The position numbers were made by a program, and so were the translations under genes. Of a DNA stretch of 64,000 bases, positions 10,546 to 22,884 are shown piece after piece. The DNA comes from Phocoena phocoena (Eukaryota > Chordata > Mammalia > Artiodactyla > Phocoenidae): assembly GCF_963924675.1 (NCBI RefSeq), contig NC_089232.1, forward strand, positions 53,134,759 through 53,198,758, in the 5' to 3' direction. Below the pieces are notes generated by a model, which was not told the origin of the DNA, made no database searches, and worked only from the letters and a program-made list of their open reading frames with translations. Numbering within the stretch: the stretch's first letter is position 1; every line of letters begins with the position of its first letter.

Positions 10546-13500
10546 CTTAGATAAATTTGCAGACGCTCAATAAATTAAAACGAAGATTTATCTACTACAG
10601 TCCTTCTCAGTGCCTTCAATATTTCAACGTACATTGTGAATATATGGGGAGAGTATGAAATATTTCCCAAACTAATTGACTCTGGGATACTTTTTATACA
10701 GGCTACCTGTTAACATCTCTTAGAAAAAATGTTCTGGGAAACCCCGGTTTTGAAAACACCAGACTAATGATTCTTAGGGTGACTTTTAACACCAAGTCCT
10801 ATTACTCTATGTTATTTTGTAACACGGGGATACACTCTGGGACTATTAAGAAAAGGAGAGGGCTTTTGTGTTGTTGTTGTGTATTTTTCTCCCAGCCCCT
10901 ACACTAAATGAACCCAGATTCATGACCCAGAAAGCAAACACACAGAACTGTTTCCACAGCCCTTCCTTGGCTATCAGTGGTAATGTGGTTCTGCTGTTAG
11001 CGCTTTTTGCTCCTGGCCTCTGGCACTTAGGTGCCACATCTGGGCAAGAGGCTGAAGGACATGTGTCTTCTGAGAGTACAATGCACGAGCTTGGCGAAAG
11101 CTCTCTGCTCCTCAGCTGTTCTTTCCACTTCCTGGTGGGTATCATGATAGTTCCGTCTAGAGATTCCTGCAAGCATTTCCTTCAGGTAACTGCTGTGGCC
11201 CAAATGAAGTTGCAGGAGGAAAGGTAGCTCAGTTAAAAGCACAGCTGTCACACAATTTAGGAACATGTGCTTGAATACAGTCGACCATGTGAGTATAAAT
11301 GATGATTCTTCTCTATTTGGTAAAGTGAGACCAACGAAATTGCTACTCGTCTATCTTTGTTCACTTCCTTCAAAGCCCTGTATGCACATGAAAATACCAA
11401 TGTAACATAAAGAAGAAAAGAATCTGTAACTCACACTTTTTCATGTGAAAAATGGTGTGATTTTTCTAACGGGGGTTTCATTGCTTGTGCTAAGTAATGC
11501 CCTTATTGCCTTCAGCTGAGCATTGCTGCCTGGGCTCTGCCCGGCACTGGTTCTGGCTCACCCTGCCTGCCTGCCTGCCCAGGAGACCGGTTCGGCCAGG
11601 ACTGAAAGGGGATGACACTGCTTCTGTTCCCCTCTGCTTGGCAGCTGGAGGACTGGGTCCTTGGACCCTGCTCCTGCCCTCCATCCCGTCCTTTGGAACT
11701 GCATCCGTTGATCTCTGACTTGCACCCTGCTGTCTAGAAGTACCAGTCTCCCTGCCTGCCAGGAGTTCTGGCAAGGAGTGGAGTGGGGGCCTGTAACAAA
11801 CTGCTTCAGACGGCTGACTCTTACTTTCCTCCAGAGGCTTAACGAAAATGATTGTAGCTGATTCAGCAGGGCTGGAAATGACCCATCATCTCCCTGTTGC
11901 AATGATCTCTGTGTCTTATACGGGCACGGTGCTTATTGTTCTGGGATTCGTGCCCGCTGCATGTGTGATCATGTGTGAACTAGTGCTCGTTGGAACTGTG
12001 TTCATTTACATAACACATTTCTCAGGTGCACATAAGTTATGCATGAGTCTGTGTTAATCGTTTGACATTTCATTTGAACACAACAATTTTTTCTTACTCC
12101 TCCGTTTTCCCTCTCTCTCCACTCAAGCTCATGCAACACTTCAGAAGCAATTGATTTGCTTTTCCTGACACTGTGGGGTTCCTGACTTTTTATTTTAATG
12201 GTGGGGAGGTGCTCAGAAGCCCAGGTGGAGTGGAGTGTCTTGCCCAAGGCAACTCGATGGGCCAGCAGAGGATCTGTGAATAAGTCCCAAGGATTCCCTG
12301 CCCCACGAGCCCTTCCTCTCTCCTCATCCTCCATTCTCCAGGCTTGGTGGCCTGTCTCTGCTAGGAAAGCTAACTGATGAGGAGCCAAGCCGTTCCTAGG
12401 CAGCCCTGTGCTCAGGCTCCTCAGAGCCTTTCCCGTAATCTCATTAGGCGAGGGCTCTATACTGACTAATGTCCACTTATTGTTTCCTCATGCTGATTAG
12501 AATTCTCAAAAGCTGAGAGTGATTTTTTCTCACTCACAGGAAGGTGTGAGCTGAAGAGCTACAGAGGACAGAATTCTAAGTAGTTCTCAACAGGGTTTCC
12601 CCCTGCTGGAGCTCGGTCCTCTCCTCCGCCTGGTTCCATGCTGCTCCCTGCGTGTCATGACCGGAGCAGAAGCCAGGTTCATTTCCCACAGGTGCACAGA
12701 TCCCACTTTCCTAAATGAGAGAGACGAGAAAAGTGATGAGAGCCGATATCCCTGCTCCCAAAAACAGGAAGCAGGCTGGATAGATTGACTCGATATGGAG
12801 CTATCAGACTGCAGCTCGCTCACAACTGGGACTTTTATCACTGCGAGTCATCAGCGCTCTGGCAAGTTCATGAATAATGCATTTCCCAGTGATTTCCTTC
12901 CTTATTTGCTAGCTTGAGGCAATATTGATTTTTTTAAAAAGTATACATAGCTGAGGTGTTGTGGTAACATTTATTTAAAATGCTGGGGAGACAGAACACA
13001 TATATATTTATCTCTACATATGTGTGTTAGTGTCTGTGGTCAGTGGATAACGGCAGTTGCTTCGGAGGCCACCGTTGGTTATTCAGCAATGATTTCCAAT
13101 CAAAGATGTGTTCAGTTTGGAGCCCTGAGTTCGGTTGAAACAGCTGTGTGGTGATGGTGGTGGTGGACCCGGATGATGCGACACAGTGGACTGGGAAGAA
13201 GTCGAGGTGGAGGGGGACGAATTACAAGTGGGGAAACTGGGCCATTGAGTTAGCAGTAAGGTCTCTTGTTATTCCGTTGAGGGCCCTCCCTCCGTCCCTT
13301 CCTTCTCTTTCTCTTTCTCTCTGCATCTCTGCCCTGGATGCAAAGCCTCTCCTGGCTGCACCAGTCTCCATATTAAAGGAGCAAATGTGGTGGTGATACA
13401 TGGGCAATGCTCCTGCATAGGCGCCAAAAAAATAAAACAACCTAAAGTGCTAACTAGCATTGGTGACCATGAGGCTGAGCTTGGGGAAAGAAGAGGTCGA

Positions 13501-14279
13501 GTGGGGCTGGGCTGTCAGAACTTCCCATGGGTGGCTCTGTCCTGCTGAAGTGAGCCGGTGAGTAGCTGGCATCCTCACCTGTTAAAGGCTCAGGGCCTCT
13601 GTTTACTTCGTCTGTGATTCTCAGGAACTGACAGAGAGAAGTGCATACCTGGAATCACTGCGCTGATGGCAGGCCTGACGCCCCCAGCCCTGCTCACCCA
13701 CCCATCCCCTTAGGCAAGCCAGAGGCACACTTCCAATTTGACAGGCTGTAGTGGCCTCCTACTTAATTATATTGTCACACAAGCTTTCAGGGATTCCAAG
13801 AAGAGAGCCCTCTTTGGGGTAATTTAATTCTCCTCCCAAGACATTCACTGGCTCCACTTAGCCCTCCCCTCACCAAGTTGGTCTTTCCCTCTAAAAGTTC
13901 AGCAAGTGCCAGATGCCTGCTTGGTGTTGAAAGAGGGTCTAATAGGAGGAGGGGGTGGCTGGAGTAATCCTCCCTCACACCCTTCCCTCCCAGGCACTCA
14001 AGGCTCAGGCTTCATCTCCTGGGGCGGGTATAATGTCGGAAGTGGAGAAGCCACAGTCACTGAAGTTCTGGACAGAAACCCCGAGAGTCTGTGGAGGGTC
14101 AGAGAGGTGGAGGGCACAGCACGGCTGGCCGGCCGACGCTCAGGTCTCCCCTGTGTGCTGACTCAACACTCCTACCGGTTAACAATCAGGACCCCAAATT
14201 CTCACCCATGTGGCCCCCTACTGTTTTGAAGGTACTTTCACATATAGTGTATTATGCGAACTGCCCCAAAAGTCTAGAA
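10546..14279. other. Unassigned non-coding DNA, mostly unique
   Basis: No gene supported. 11510-11800 is GC-rich with a short 'ctgcctgcctgcctgcc' simple stretch near 11566-11579. 12210-12260 has a faint antisense MIR resemblance. Parts such as 12450-13080 are repeat-free and could be conserved non-coding DNA, which cannot be judged from one species. Confidence 0.45.
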
Positions 14280-14560
14280 GGTGCCCCCAAATCCCTCGTT
14301 CAGTTGTCTTATCCAGTAGTAGTTGAAGCTCTCTCATCTTTCCTTCAGTCCCAGACTTGTGGAAGAAAGAAGCTTCATACACACTGCCTCTACTTCATGC
14401 CTTACAACCCTCCTCGCACACTGACTGGAGCTGCCTTCTTTAAGGTGACCATTAATGTCCAGGTCTAACCCTAGGACCCTTTCTGAGTCCTCACTGGCTC
14501 TGGTGCATTTTTTCCTGTTACCAATTTCCAGTCCACCCCCATCTCCTCCTGGTATATTCC
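14280..14560 (+). repeat. L2 LINE fragment, sense
   Basis: The run 'ctgccttctttaaggtgacc' followed by 'ttctgagtcctcactggctc' matches the part of L2 ORF2 that usually reads with 'aaggtcaccaatgacctcc' and 'tcagtcctcat'. Frame is lost; non-functional. Confidence 0.55.
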
Positions 14561-15723
14561 CACCTCCTCCCACTGCACCTTCACCATGTTACAAGCTGGT
14601 AACATGGTCAACCCAAAGAAATGGGTTTCCAGTGGTGTCACTGCAGGCATCAGATGCAGACAATATTTTGGGTTAGCCAACAGTGCTAGGGGTTTTCTCA
14701 AATCTTTCCATTTGAATAACTACCGACTTGGCCCACAATCAGAGGTGGTCCTAGGTCCCTAGAACTAGTGACGCTGGGAAGTCACCCAGCAGTGAGTCTC
14801 ACCCACTTCCATCTCTTTGGTCCCAGGTAGTCCTGGAGGCCTAAGGGCTCTGAGTTCTGGACTTCCAGTTCCCACGCCGTTTGCTGAGCAGCACGTGGAA
14901 CTGAGAGTTCGCACCCTTCTGCCCATACCTTGTTGAGTCAGAATCCTGAAACTGGACTGCCTCTCAGCTGGGGTCTTTACTTTTGCTCACCTAACAAGGA
15001 AGAGGCTGGAAGGGAAAGCTTGTTTCCTCCGTAGGGCGTGGAGAGCTGGAGCAAGCACAGCCGACTCTCGTTTATTTGAAATTGCTCCATGGTGCAAGGC
15101 CCTCTAATCGATCATTCCTCTGCAAATGTCAATGGGAGAAATGTGAGTTCCGTATTTATAAAGCCAGAAAAATGGGGGCTTGTCCCCCACCTCCCAGGTG
15201 TGTATTTATGCACTGATAAATGACCCCAAAGTGGGTTTGTTATAGAAAACGTTCGTGCCAAAGGCAGGAACCTTGCATCTGGAAACACAGTCTGACAATT
15301 AGGCCTCTGAGCCCGGAGGCCAGCACTCAGGCTCTGCATTTGTTTCCTGGCTGTGACTATCACATCCTTAATGCTGGGCTGAATGCAAGAGTTTGGGAAT
15401 TTGGATCCTCATGGTTTCTACAGTACTGTCCCCTGAGGTTGCTTTTCGTTCTGTTTCAGTTTTGTTTGTTTGTCTGTTTTTGGCCCTGGGAGTGGAGTTT
15501 TAAAAATCTTGGAATCGAGTCAGTTTCAGTGCAGGAGAACAAAACTCTAACCCCAGGCTTGTCCTGAGAGGAGACCTCAGAGGAATAAGGAGTTAAATGA
15601 CCCTTTGAAGTAATGAGATGGGGAGTTCCTCGCAGACTTGGGGTGCCCTGATTGGATAGGCATTTCCCAGGAGCCTGCGTACCCCAGCTCCGCCTTAGGG
15701 AACAGCATGTCTGTACTAAGACA

Positions 15724-15736
15724 TGACCCCTGACCC
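15724..15736 (-). promoter_or_regulatory. DR1 nuclear-receptor motif
   Basis: 'tgacccctgaccc' is two identical TGACCC half-sites (15724-15729 and 15731-15736) with one base between them. On the - strand this is GGGTCA-N-GGGTCA, the DR1 layout bound by HNF4, RXR/PPAR and COUP-TF type receptors. The motif is seen directly; use in vivo is inference. Confidence 0.45.
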
Positions 15737-15773
15737 CAACTCCTGTCCCCTCCCTCTCTCCTCCAGCCGTCTA

Positions 15774-15792
15774 AACAATGGCACCCTTTGTT
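15774..15792. promoter_or_regulatory. Candidate palindromic SOX (SOXE-dimer-like) site
   Basis: AACAATG at 15774-15780 and CTTTGTT at 15786-15792 are SOX sites in opposite orientation with five bases between them. SOX8/9/10 proteins are known to bind such paired inverted sites as dimers, usually with 3-5 bp spacing. It lies 38 bp right of the DR1 motif in a repeat-free stretch. Chance occurrence is not excluded. Confidence 0.4.
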
Positions 15793-16394
15793 TTAAGAAG
15801 GAGGGTGAAATAGGAATCACACTTCCAAAGTAACATTTACAAAAAGGGACAGAAGTGAACACCTAGGACTGGTTGAGTCAAAAATGGTGTGTCCTGCTAA
15901 GGCTCCCGCAGATCTTTCTCCCCAGGTGAGGTCTGAGCTTAGTAATGTCTGACCAATCTGAGACTTGTGTTTTATGCGCTTTGGGGGGGAAAAAACCAGG
16001 TGCTGTGAAAGGGTTAAAAATTCAAGAGCCCTAAGCGCCAGGCCTGTCCAGTTTCAGTCGGGAAGAAAGACGAGTGTTTAGTTAGTAACTGGATATGGCT
16101 TGAGCTGGGTTTTTGGCCTCCCGTCCCTCCGCAGGTTGAGAGTTGAGGTTGGCCCAGTTCTTGTGGTTATTTGGAGGTAGAATCGAGGCAGGCAGCTCTG
16201 GAGGGCAGGGCCTGGGGGGTGCTACCATCCCCTCCTTTACACAGAGGGAAACAAAACCCAGGGAAGGCTGGGGACTTGACTCAGGCCATCCTTACAGTGG
16301 CATGGCAAAGACCGGAGTGGGAAAGTCTTGCTTCCAGTCCCAGTGTCCTTTCTGGAAAGCCCTGGATTATTTTAGCACATGGATTCAGGCAGAC

Positions 16395-16580
16395 GCGGAT
16401 TTAGGGCTAGTTCAGCCTCTTCTTGGCTGGGTTACCTCCGGTTCATCTTTTTCCCTCTCCATTCGGATCCCTCATCTGCGAAAATGGGGTTCAAAATAGC
16501 TCTTTGGCCGGGTTTTTGGTATTAAATGAGATGGTCTGTATAAAGACCAGAGGCTCAAAAAATGTTTGTTCTTGGGCTAC
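16395..16580 (+). repeat. MIR SINE (diverged)
   Basis: 'ctcatctgcgaaaatggggt' followed by 'tattaaatgagatggtctgt' matches the MIR core and right half. The left half is barely recognisable. Confidence 0.65.
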
Positions 16581-19099
16581 CAGGAATTCTCCCAGGCTCG
16601 GGACAGCCTCTTCCAAATCAGTAAGGATGCAGGTAAAGCCTCTGAAAACCAAATATCCTTGTTGAAGTTCTGCATGCTCCCAGCCCCTTAGTGGAGGAAC
16701 CCCGCGTCAACCGGAAAGGCAAATGGGATGGAGAGAATAAAAAGGGGGCTTTTCTGAGCAAAGAGGGACTCACCCTGAGAAGCAGCACCGAGTTAACGAT
16801 GCCCGAAGCAGGCCTGTGAAGTTAGAGAGGCCCAGAGATGAGAAGGCCAGGAGGAAATAATGCTTTTCTTGTCTCAGCTGTGGACAGAAGGCGCGCAACA
16901 GCTGGCGGGCATATGCGGCCTGTTAGGGGCACGCTCCCATCAGACAGAAGGAAATCCTGCCGGCTACAGCAGGGCCTTAGCAGCCACTGGGGAGCAGGCG
17001 GTTTGGGGCTCTCGGGGAGTCAGAGCCGTTGCTGCCAAGGCTCCAGGCTCCATGTCCCTCCTCGGCTGCCTGAGCAGGGGCCTCCCTCCCCAGCCACAGG
17101 CCCCTATGGCCCTTTTCCTTCTCAGAAAGTGTCGGATCCAGTGATTCTATCGACAGAGAGTCCGGGGAAGCCTGGGGTTTATTTTGTATCCACTTCAAAA
17201 CGCCTACGAATCCCCCCTCCTCCTCTGGCTGTGCCCAGATGGACGACTTTGGCCCACTCTGCAGCCTGGAATCCCACTCCCCAGGCAGCCTAGACAGCGA
17301 GCGACCTTCCTCCTCCATCTTTTCCTTGGTTTTCCTTTATTGGCCAAGGGATCAAACTCCTGAGAAAGGGGCCAGGGCCGCGTGCCATCCCCTCTCGGGC
17401 CCTCAGCCTCTGAGCCGTTGGACCATGTGACAAGATGCCCAGCATTAGCGTCTGCTAATTAATTGGAAAACCCGGCTCCCTGTTGGCCTGTAGCTTTTAC
17501 AGACCTGAATTAAACGAAGTGTTTATGTGACAGATATGTGGGAGGGATTTCAGATATAATCACCATCAATCTGGCTGCAGCCAAAATAAATTCTGTGAAA
17601 AGTAAAACAAACTATTGCACAGACAAAGTAGGCCTTAGGGGTCTCCAGCAATAATCTGTGTTTTCTTATTTAGCCGCGTCTAATATTTCTGCTCTTTTCG
17701 GTGTAGATAGGATCTCTGCACACAGGGCACTCTCGCTGCAGCTGACAGAGGTGGACACACGCTCTCTCCCACTGCGTGGAGGGAGAGGAGAAGGGATGTT
17801 GCATATTTACATTTAAATTCTTAGTTCAAATAAACCATCTCTCGCTGGGCGTGGGGTGGGGGATGGGAAGTGGGCTGGAGGCCATGCAGCAGGCTCCGCT
17901 CCTCCAACCTGCCTGGGCTGGGGGCCGTGGTAGAAAGATCGGAGGCCGCTGCTTCTTCCCGAGAGGGGCCCCTCAGTGTGCCCGCGAAGTGCACAGGCTG
18001 TCCGAGCGCTCTCTCTCTGTTGGTTATTTCAGCACTCCTGTGAGGAAAGAGAGTGAGGAAATTGAAGCTCTGACGTGGTAACAATTTGCCCAGCTTTAGA
18101 GAATGGTGACATTGGCGTTGACCCTGACTCTGAAAGCCCATGCAGTCTCTCTCTACAAGGCCTTGGTGAATAAAGAGCTGGTCGTCTCTGAGAAGAAGCC
18201 TTTTGCCCCCGGGTCAGCCCTGCTTGGCCCTGCCCTGCTCCCCTCCCTCTCTCACAGCTGGGGCTGCTTCACACCCCTCCCCGGTTCTCCCCCTTTGGTT
18301 CCACTTGACCCCAGTTCCCGGACCAGGCCTGGGGTGATGTAGGAAGTCCTGAGGTCTCCAGACTAGCGGCTGCTCGTCCTGCCTGAGCACAGCACGAGCC
18401 TCCTTCCCGAGCTGCAGTCTCTCCTGGGTCCTGCCCAGGTGGCCCGCCTAGGACCCAGCAGCCCCGTGACAGCAAAGGCTCCAGCTTGCTCCATACAGAT
18501 GTCTGGGCACTTGAAGCCAGCTCTCCAGCTCGCCTGTACCCGGGCTTGGCATGATTGGAAATGCCCTCCCCCCTCAGCCCCTGCCCCACTAGTCAGTGCA
18601 GGCCTGGGCCCAGGGCTGGAAGAAGCCGTGTGCCCTTTGAACTCAATGCCTGCCCGCCTGCTTTGAATCCCTGTCCTGGCTCCTGTGCTGCAATGTCGGT
18701 GGATCTGATGCCACATTCTGTCTGTTCCTCAACATCTAGAAGTGCTCTCTGTAGCCCTCTCAGTGCTATCCCTTACTGATTCTGAGATGTGAGAACCCCT
18801 CTGAAAATCTACCATGAGGAATATGTTTTCCTGTTTTTTTCCATCTGCCCCTCTATTCCTCTTTACAAGAACCCCACCTAGGGTCAAAAGGCCCATGCCC
18901 AGTGGGAGAAGATTCTAGATCAGTGATTCAGGCCACAGCTGCTCCTCCCCGCCAACAAAAGCAACGGGACAGATTCCCTTCTCCCCGACCAACCTGCAGT
19001 ACCAGAAAGGGTCAGTTATACCACAGTTATGCTTATACACTTGGATAGACCAGAAAGAAAACCTCTCTATGAAATAAAAGTGTGTTTGTAACTTTGCAA
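16581..19099. other. GC-rich unique DNA with a possible conserved non-coding block
   Basis: No gene supported. The open frame at 16838-17293 (+, 151 codons) is Arg/Pro/Ser-rich with no domain I recognise and is probably chance. 17430-17700 is AT-richer than its surroundings and carries homeodomain-like 'taattaatt' at 17456-17464. A short antisense MIR-like piece lies near 18015-18090. Confidence 0.45.
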
Positions 19100-19645
19100 A
19101 CCCATTCATTCAGCAACATTTATTGAGTCTACTGTGTGTCAGACACTGTTCTACGCCCTTGGGATACACATCAGTGAATCCTTGCCCTCCTGGAGTTCAT
19201 ATTCTAGTAGGTGTAAGCAGATGATAAATAATCATAAACAATAAGAAATGTGTGCAATGGGATAGAAGGCAAAAGATGCCAATGAATAAAACAGAACAAG
19301 GTAAGAGAGATTGGAAAGTACCAGAGTGGGGGTGAGTTACATGTTCAAATATGATGTTTGGGGCAAGCCTATAGAGGAGGTGATGTTTGAACATAGACTT
19401 GAGGAAGGCAAGGAAGTTAGCCGTGAGGGTATCTGGGGAAGTGTGTTCTAGGCCGAGGGAACAGCCATTGCAAAGGCCCCGAGGCAGGACTAATGTCTGC
19501 CATGTGTAAAGACCAGCAAGAAGGCCAGAATGGCCAGAGTGAAGTGCCAGTGGGAGAAGTAAAAGGAGATGAGGTCAGAAAGATAACAGGGACCAGATCA
19601 CATAGGAGGCTGCAGGTAGGTACTGTAATGACTTTGACTTTTTCT
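19100..19645 (-). repeat. L2 LINE, long 3' fragment, antisense
   Basis: The + strand begins with the reverse complement of the L2 end ('cattcattcagcaacattta', 'tgtcagacactgttctacgc'). It continues through 'caaaggccccgaggcaggac', 'agaaggccagaatggccaga' and 'gagatgaggtcagaaagata', the order expected for about 550 bp of antisense L2. This is one of the best-preserved L2 copies here. Confidence 0.8.
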
Positions 19646-19814
19646 GTCTGTGCCTAACCTAAGTAAGTTCATAAAGGCCAGGCTCTCTCATTAGTCAAAC
19701 TAGAGTTCAAGAAATTCAACAAAAATGTCTTGATCGTGTATGCCAAGTCCTGAGGCATACATTGATGAGTGAGGCAGTTTCTACCTTCAAAAAGTTCAAG
19801 TTTGAATCCCAGTG

Positions 19815-19985
19815 GTTGTGGCATCATGGTGCAGAGGAAAGAGCCCTGGACTAGGGAGTTGGGAGACCTGGGTTCTAGTCTTTCCATTTAACCTTGGCCA
19901 TTTGCCAAACCTCCGCTTCCTGTCACCGGAGATAATGACCTATGCCCTGGTCACCTCCTAGGTACTATGGCAAATCAAAAGAATA
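19815..19985 (+). repeat. MIR-class SINE
   Basis: 'atggtgcagaggaaagagcc', 'gacctgggttctagtc' and 'tggccatttgccaaacctcc' follow the MIR/MIR3 order. Diverged; right edge uncertain. Confidence 0.6.
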
Positions 19986-21544
19986 AAGGAATATAAAGAC
20001 TCTTTGAAAACCGAAGAGCCCTGCATAAACAGAGGAGGAGATTAGGGAATCAAGTTAACATGGTCACTGCCCCATGTCCCTTTCCTTGGGCCCAGTAGAC
20101 TCAGTCTGTGTTGTAATCTTTGCAGTACTCTATACTGTTCTCTCTCTGACCTCGCTGGCACTCCCTTCACCTGGTGAGAACCACCACTGCCATTCATTCA
20201 AGTTGATGCAAATCTCTAGCATGAAAAATGCATCCAGGGGTATCTGCTTTGCAAAGGAAATTTACCCATTCCTTCTCTATTTCATGCTTCCCTGATCAGA
20301 TAAAGCTGCATTTGGTGCTAACTTTTAAGTCAAGTATGCACGGCTCCAACCAACAATAACAAAAACAGGCCCACAAGTTGCCGAACACGGTGAGCTTTTT
20401 AAAATGCATTCAGACAGTGTGAGGATATTAATAGGGAGACACATATCTCATTTCAGCCTACAAAGCAGATCCCACAGTGGGACATGGAAATGCTGGGCGC
20501 TTCAAGGTTAGCTTTAACTGAAGAGAGGAACTTGGCTGGAATACAGACACGCCTGAGGCTGTGTCCCAGACGCTGCACTTCCAGCTCTAATGGCACAGTC
20601 TGTCAGCTCAGCTCTGTTTTGAGTGGAACTGGACACTCAGTGATGGCCAAAAACAGCAGTTGACTAAAATAATGAAGCTACGTGTGGACAGTGATGGAAG
20701 CAGAGAAAGATGAGTCTGGACGGGCCCTTTGGAAATCATCTTGAACACTCTTCCTTTACTTTACAGGAGAGGACACCAAGACCTGCAGGTCACACTGTGA
20801 CTGTGATAATGACGAGACTCTAATGTCGTTTTCACTGTGGGTGCATCTGCCTCCTCTGAGTCTCAGCATTCTAAATGTCATTAGCTCTCCTTTTTGTGTG
20901 ACAGTGGTCCTCTGGACCCAGGTCTAGCTGAATGGACCCTTGGAGGTTTTGGGGTCCAGTGATGAGGACGGACTGTGTTGGTCACAACAGAAAGTGCACT
21001 GAACAAGGAATCCAAAGACCTGGTCTGAGGCCTGGCTTTCTAGATGAATTTACTGAGTGACACTTGTTTCTTCGACTGTTTTCTCAACTGCAAAACATGA
21101 AGTGTAGCTAAGAGAATGTGTGTTGACTGAAACTATGCATGGAGATTTCTTCAACCATTCTCTTCCATCTCTCTTCTTCAGATTGCAACATGTTGTTTGT
21201 GAGGACATGGTTCTGAATTAAGGGTGAGGCTCCGAACAGGGGATGTGGGGGGGAGTCGGCCGTCCGCAAATGGACCCTTCGCCTTCACGGTCACAGTGCA
21301 CCGGGTTCGTCACCATCAACGCCCACCCCCTGGCCCCCCGCCCCCCGCCCCGCCATCACCTCCTTATCACACCCCAACTCCACGGCCTCACCAGCTTTCT
21401 CCTCAGTTCTCAAGGTTGTCTTCAAGTTTGTAAATGTCTCTTCTTCTCCTGGGGAACTGCCCCTATCCTTTCAAATGGTAGCATCACTACCTCCATAGGA
21501 CCATTCCCAACTCCCCCAGACAAATTAGTTGCTGTCTTCTGTGT
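19986..21544. other. Unassigned non-coding DNA
   Basis: No gene supported. 20990-21110 resembles a degraded MIR ('aatccaaagacctggtctga'). A strong minus-strand G-quadruplex motif lies at 21322-21351 (separate entry). Confidence 0.45.
21322..21351 (-). other. G-quadruplex / GC-box cluster (minus strand)
   Basis: C-runs on + at 21322-21324, 21326-21330, 21334-21339, 21341-21346 and 21348-21351 give five G-runs on - with loops of 1, 1, 3 and 1 bases. This is a very strong canonical G4 motif that also contains Sp1-like GGGGCGGGG. It stands alone in an otherwise ordinary region. Confidence 0.75.
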
Positions 21545-21800
21545 GTGCTGGTGAAAGGAACAAACTCTAGAGCCAGACCATATAGGGTTAAGTTCCAGCT
21601 CTACTACCTCCTAGGGGCTTGCCTTGAACACATTCTTTAGGCTGTCTGTGTCTCAGCTTCCTCATTTGTAAAATGGAGATAATAAGAGAATGTAGATTAT
21701 AGGGTTATTCTGAGGAGTAAGTGGATTAGTACAAGTTACAGTGTTTAGGACAATGCCTGATTCATGGTAAATGCTACACATTTTCTGTTGTTGTTATTAT
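21545..21800 (+). repeat. MIR SINE, near full length
   Basis: Clear MIR order: 'aaactctagagccagaccat', 'ttaagttccagctctactac', 'cctcatttgtaaaatggaga', 'atagggttattctgaggagt' and 'atgcctgattcatggtaaat'. Confidence 0.9.
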
Positions 21801-22884
21801 TAGGATACTTAATATATTGTGTGCGACGTAATGGATCATATGTCTCTCTCTTCTACTCCAACTATTAGAGCCAGAACAGTCCTATTTTTCTCTGTTTTCT
21901 CAGTGTTTAACACCATGTCAAGAACATACTAAGTGCTCAGTGAATACTTGTTGAGTAAATGATTGGGCATAGCCTGTGTGGTTCTGTCTGACATCATTTA
22001 TGTATTTTTTCCAGCAAACTTCATGGGACAAGCAGTCTGTCAACCATGGCTCTGTGGCCTTCTTATGAATTGTCTTGTGGTTTACAAAATATCCCAAGTC
22101 TCATTTTTGTTTAAATAACAAAAAGTTGTCTTGGAATTTTAACCAATAGAACTACAATGTGGAAACAAGTGAAACTCAACTGATAATAAATCTTTCTGCT
22201 TGGAGTTGTGGTCCCAGGGCTAGGGTCTATTTGAAGAGTAGTTAAAATAAAAGGAGATCCCCCCCAGAGTCTTTGGGATCATACGGTATGAAGGGATACA
22301 AAGGATTTCAGTAAGTGAACACAGTCTCCCAAAAGAGACAGATGAGATAAGGATATGCAGCGAGAGGGGAAGGCCTGAGTGGGGCTGGGGTTGTAATTTC
22401 CCAGAAGAAGCAGATTTTAAGCCCCTGGTTTCACTTCCTGTTCTTAATCTTGTTGCTATGTGCCATATCCTGAAACGGACACCCAAGAGACTGTGTATCC
22501 ACCAGTTTGGGTTTAGGTCAGGGAGAAACAGCTATCTTCCTATTGTAGGCTTAATTTCCCATTTCCCTTGTATTCTTAGATAAAACAAAATACAGTCCTT
22601 CCAAGGGATTGTCAGGTAAAAATTCAACCATGTTATCTCTTCCTGATGGTCACTGGTGAAGATAATAATCTAATAGATGACCCATATTTGACAATATTTA
22701 GATATTAGCTAAGGCAGTGATAAAAATACATGTGTTTGTGAATATAATATGCATGTGTCTGTGGTTATATTACTATTTAAACAATTTAAATTACAGGTGG
22801 ATACTTAGGAATATCAACATACTCTTGTCACCTACTTTATAATATAGTTTTCAGGCCAGTAGACACACAATAGGACCCATTCGA
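21801..22884. other. Unassigned non-coding DNA
   Basis: AT-rich, no gene. A short phrase 'aagtgctcagtgaatacttg' near 21931-21950 looks like a stray L2/MIR 3' tail. Nothing else recognised. Confidence 0.45.

Larger units (their letters stand above)
14561..16394. other. Unassigned, largely unique non-coding DNA
   Basis: No gene or named repeat. It contains the DR1 and SOX-palindrome pair at 15724-15792 (separate entries). A short antisense MIR-like phrase lies near 16225-16275. Confidence 0.5.

Noticed and set aside
16838..17293. 151-codon plus-strand frame in GC-rich DNA
   Set aside because: Low-complexity Arg/Pro/Ser content, overlapped by frames on both strands, no domain or splice evidence.
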